In this document: positions 63,371 through 64,000 of the stretch, in pieces
How the letters are laid out: the number at the start of each line of letters is the position of its first letter
Position numbering within the stretch: position 1 is the first letter of the stretch
Origin: Corynebacterium gerontici
Lineage (GTDB): Bacteria; Actinomycetota; Actinomycetes; Mycobacteriales; Mycobacteriaceae
Length of the DNA stretch: 64,000 nucleotides
Reading direction: 5' to 3'
NCBI RefSeq assembly: GCF_003813985.1
Contig: NZ_CP033897.1
Coordinates: 1,178,001 to 1,242,000 of the forward strand
The notes under the pieces: model-generated
Told to the model about the DNA's origin: nothing
The model's input: the letters and a program-made list of their open reading frames with translations, nothing else
The model's database searches: none
Program-made: the position numbers and the translations under genes

Positions 63371-64000
63371 TTAGCTTTCGAGGACCTTCACGCCCGGCAG
63401 GTCCTTACCTTCAAGGAACTCCAGGGACGCGCCGCCGCCGGTGGAAATGTGGCTAAAGCCTGCTTCATCTAAGCCGAGGGAGCGCACAGCCGCAGCGGAA
63501 TCGCCACCGCCTACAACAGAGAATGCGCCATTGCTGGTGGACTCAATGATGCCTTCTGCCAGGCCACGGGTGCCCTTCGAGAATGCTTCAAATTCAAACA
63601 CGCCCATCGGACCATTCCAGAAGATGGTTTTGGACTCTGAAAGGACCTTCTTGAAGGTTTCGACAGTCTCGGGTCCGACATCGAGCGACATCCAACCCTC
63701 GGGGATGGCGTCAATAGCCACCACCTTGTTGTCGGCCTGAGCATCGAACTTCTCAGCGGCTACCAGGTCGACGGGGAGCACAATCTTGTCACCGTAGGTT
63801 TCGAGCAACTTCTTGCAGCTCTCAATCTGCTCTTCTTGAAGCAGCGATTCCTGCACGTCGATGCCCTTGGAAGCCAGGAAGGTGTAGCACATTCCGCCAC
63901 CGATAATGACGTGGTCCGCTTTCTCTGCGAGAGCCTGAATCACGCCGAGCTTGTCGGATACCTTGGCACCGCCGAGAACCACGGTGTAGGGGCGCTTTGG
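63371..64000 (-). CDS. pgk: Phosphoglycerate kinase (C-terminal part, cut by right edge)
   Basis: The C-terminal 209 residues of Pgk are in the window and the frame runs open to the right edge. Nucleotide-domain motifs are [30 protein letters not shown] and [15 protein letters not shown]. The full enzyme has about 405 residues. Followed by tpiA; gap is expected upstream, outside the window. Confidence 0.97.
   Translation of the reverse strand, partial: PKRPYTVVLGGAKVSDKLGVIQALAEKADHVIIGGGMCYTFLASKGIDVQESLLQEEQIESCKKLLETYGDKIVLPVDLVAAEKFDAQADNKVVAIDAIPEGWMSLDVGPETVETFKKVLSESKTIFWNGPMGVFEFEAFSKGTRGLAEGIIESTSNGAFSVVGGGDSAAAVRSLGLDEAGFSHISTGGGASLEFLEGKDLPGVKVLES

Overview
The window comes from the chromosome of a Corynebacterium species (Corynebacteriales). 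Four things point there. It has the mycothiol ligase mshC, the G6PDH partner opcA and the lipomannan mannosyltransferase mptB. It has the order nlpC/P60 - small membrane protein - acn - acnR. It has the tkt-tal-zwf-opcA-pgl block. Many genes also have a -10 box only 7-9 bases before the start codon. The species cannot be fixed from the sequence alone. There is no prophage, insertion sequence, CRISPR array or rRNA; there is one tRNA-Leu. Nearly all genes are intact core metabolism; hisG (left edge) and pgk (right edge) are cut by the window.

Layout. 1-7.8 kb (minus strand): uppP, mshC, a small acidic protein, metH, a HAD phosphatase, hisE and hisG, closely packed. 7.8-11.7 kb: an aldo/keto-reductase-like protein, a lipoprotein and pyrD (plus strand), then a membrane protein and a PEBP-family protein. 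11.9-17.3 kb: tRNA-Leu, then meaB, mcmB and mcmA (methylmalonyl-CoA mutase and its G-protein). With metH this makes two B12-dependent enzymes in 17 kb. 17.5-23.1 kb: TVP38 membrane protein, an HTH protein, SPFH/NfeD pair, DUF3097, an unknown protein and ferrochelatase. 23.2-30.4 kb: NlpC/P60 peptidoglycan hydrolase, a small membrane protein, aconitase, its repressor AcnR and a glutamine-amidotransferase-like protein. 30.5-37.1 kb: ACT/PFL pair, a small CxxC protein, pepQ, a peptide transporter and an ABC-F ATPase. 37.2-42.6 kb: a three-gene fatty acid beta-oxidation operon with a divergent TetR regulator. 42.6-48.9 kb: the complete sufR-B-D-C-S-U-T operon. 49.1-54.9 kb: mptB, an ABC exporter, ctaA, a 57-residue membrane protein and ctaB. 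55.4-62.1 kb: the pentose phosphate operon. 62.2-64 kb: secG, tpiA and pgk.

The strongest unexplained signal is a dispersed 13-base word, AAGCTTTTCGACG (reverse complement CGTCGAAAAGCTT). Its 11-base core occurs 11 times in 64 kb, about 0.03 being expected by chance. It sits in both orientations, in coding and non-coding DNA, and is enriched just after stop codons. I know of no named function for it. Other points of interest are an aldo/keto reductase relative that has lost its catalytic residues, a FadE-FadA-FadN type beta-oxidation operon with a candidate operator, an inverted repeat over the peptide-transporter promoter, internal terminators in the pentose phosphate operon, and no ppc gene between tpiA and secG.
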